Origin: Pedobacter sp. UBA4863
Lineage (GTDB): Bacteria; Bacteroidota; Bacteroidia; Sphingobacteriales; Sphingobacteriaceae
Direction: 5' to 3'
Assembly: GCF_002399615.1 (NCBI RefSeq)
Contig: NZ_DHDZ01000050.1
Location: forward strand, 1-52,739
Length of the DNA stretch: 52,739 nucleotides
The position numbers and the translations under genes were made by a program. The notes under the pieces were generated by a model. The model made no database searches and was not told where the DNA came from. It saw nothing but the letters and a program-made list of their open reading frames with translations. Each line of letters starts with the position of its first letter. Within the stretch, counting starts at the first letter, position 1. This document shows positions 52,736-52,739 of the stretch, piece by piece.

Positions 52736-52739
52736 CATT

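Larger units (their letters stand above)
52145..52739. other. 595-bp gene-free window end
   Basis: Holds two family 2 repeats (52150-52235, 52644-52735) and the imperfect inverted repeat at 52482-52537. I see no reading frame with gene-like features. Confidence 0.6.

Overview
The window reads as chromosome of a Bacteroidota member, most likely family Sphingobacteriaceae (Pedobacter-like). The evidence is SusC/SusD pairs, a Y_Y_Y/LuxR propeller regulator, many signal peptides ending in AQ, twin-arginine Gfo/Idh and TIM-barrel proteins, lipoproteins with a Cys lipobox, TAnnTTTG-type promoters, and no dependence on Shine-Dalgarno sites. I saw no rRNA, tRNA or CRISPR array.

Region 1 (1-7662) holds the main discovery. 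A 7,149-bp element (506-7654) is bounded by 26-bp terminal inverted repeats that match at 25 of 26 positions and is flanked by an exact 8-bp duplication, ATTTTTTT (498-505 and 7655-7662). Its only transposase, of the IS1595 family, sits in the middle (5617-6546). Around it lie about a dozen AT-rich cargo genes, mostly tightly coupled pairs of unknown function: a DUF6575-like protein with a 130-aa partner, a SLATT-like two-TM protein with a Pro-rich 47-aa microprotein, an XRE regulator with an 88-aa protein, two adjacent membrane proteins, and a DUF6934 protein with a 56-aa partner. This fits a transporter-IS (an IS1595-type element with passengers) carrying defence- or toxin-antitoxin-like modules. 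It landed about 20 bp upstream of a regulatory gene. Outside its left end is a frameshifted four-helix-bundle gene.

Region 2 (7674-21597) is a polysaccharide utilisation locus: membrane propeller/LuxR regulator, SusC, SusD, a DUF4886 SGNH-like lipoprotein, a GH144-type endo-beta-1,2-glucanase lipoprotein, a GH3 beta-glucosidase and a secreted esterase. Together they suggest capture and hydrolysis of beta-1,2-glucan (sophoro-oligosaccharides), possibly acylated.

Region 3 (21946-25568) holds housekeeping genes: DUF1569, a PhnB-like VOC protein, a small secreted protein, YebC and an SDR-type threonine dehydrogenase.

Region 4 (26105-36999) is a same-strand cluster for oxidative glycoside breakdown: SGNH esterase, Tat-exported gluconate-dehydrogenase subunit 3, GMC oxidoreductase with a Cys cluster, cytochrome c, two Gfo/Idh enzymes, two TIM-barrel isomerase-like proteins, a DUF1080 (3-keto-disaccharide hydrolase type) protein and an NupG-like transporter. 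The set matches the 3-keto-glycoside route and could take up products of region 2.

Region 5 (37238-52144) contains a YdcF-like protein, a lamin-tail surface protein, asd, a DUF4143 ATPase behind a tandem repeat, dacB, a GH20 hexosaminidase, a YCII/DGPF protein with an ECF42-type sigma factor, an AsmA-like protein and an M28 peptidase. Two dispersed intergenic hairpin repeat families occur, three copies each, several of them directly after stop codons.
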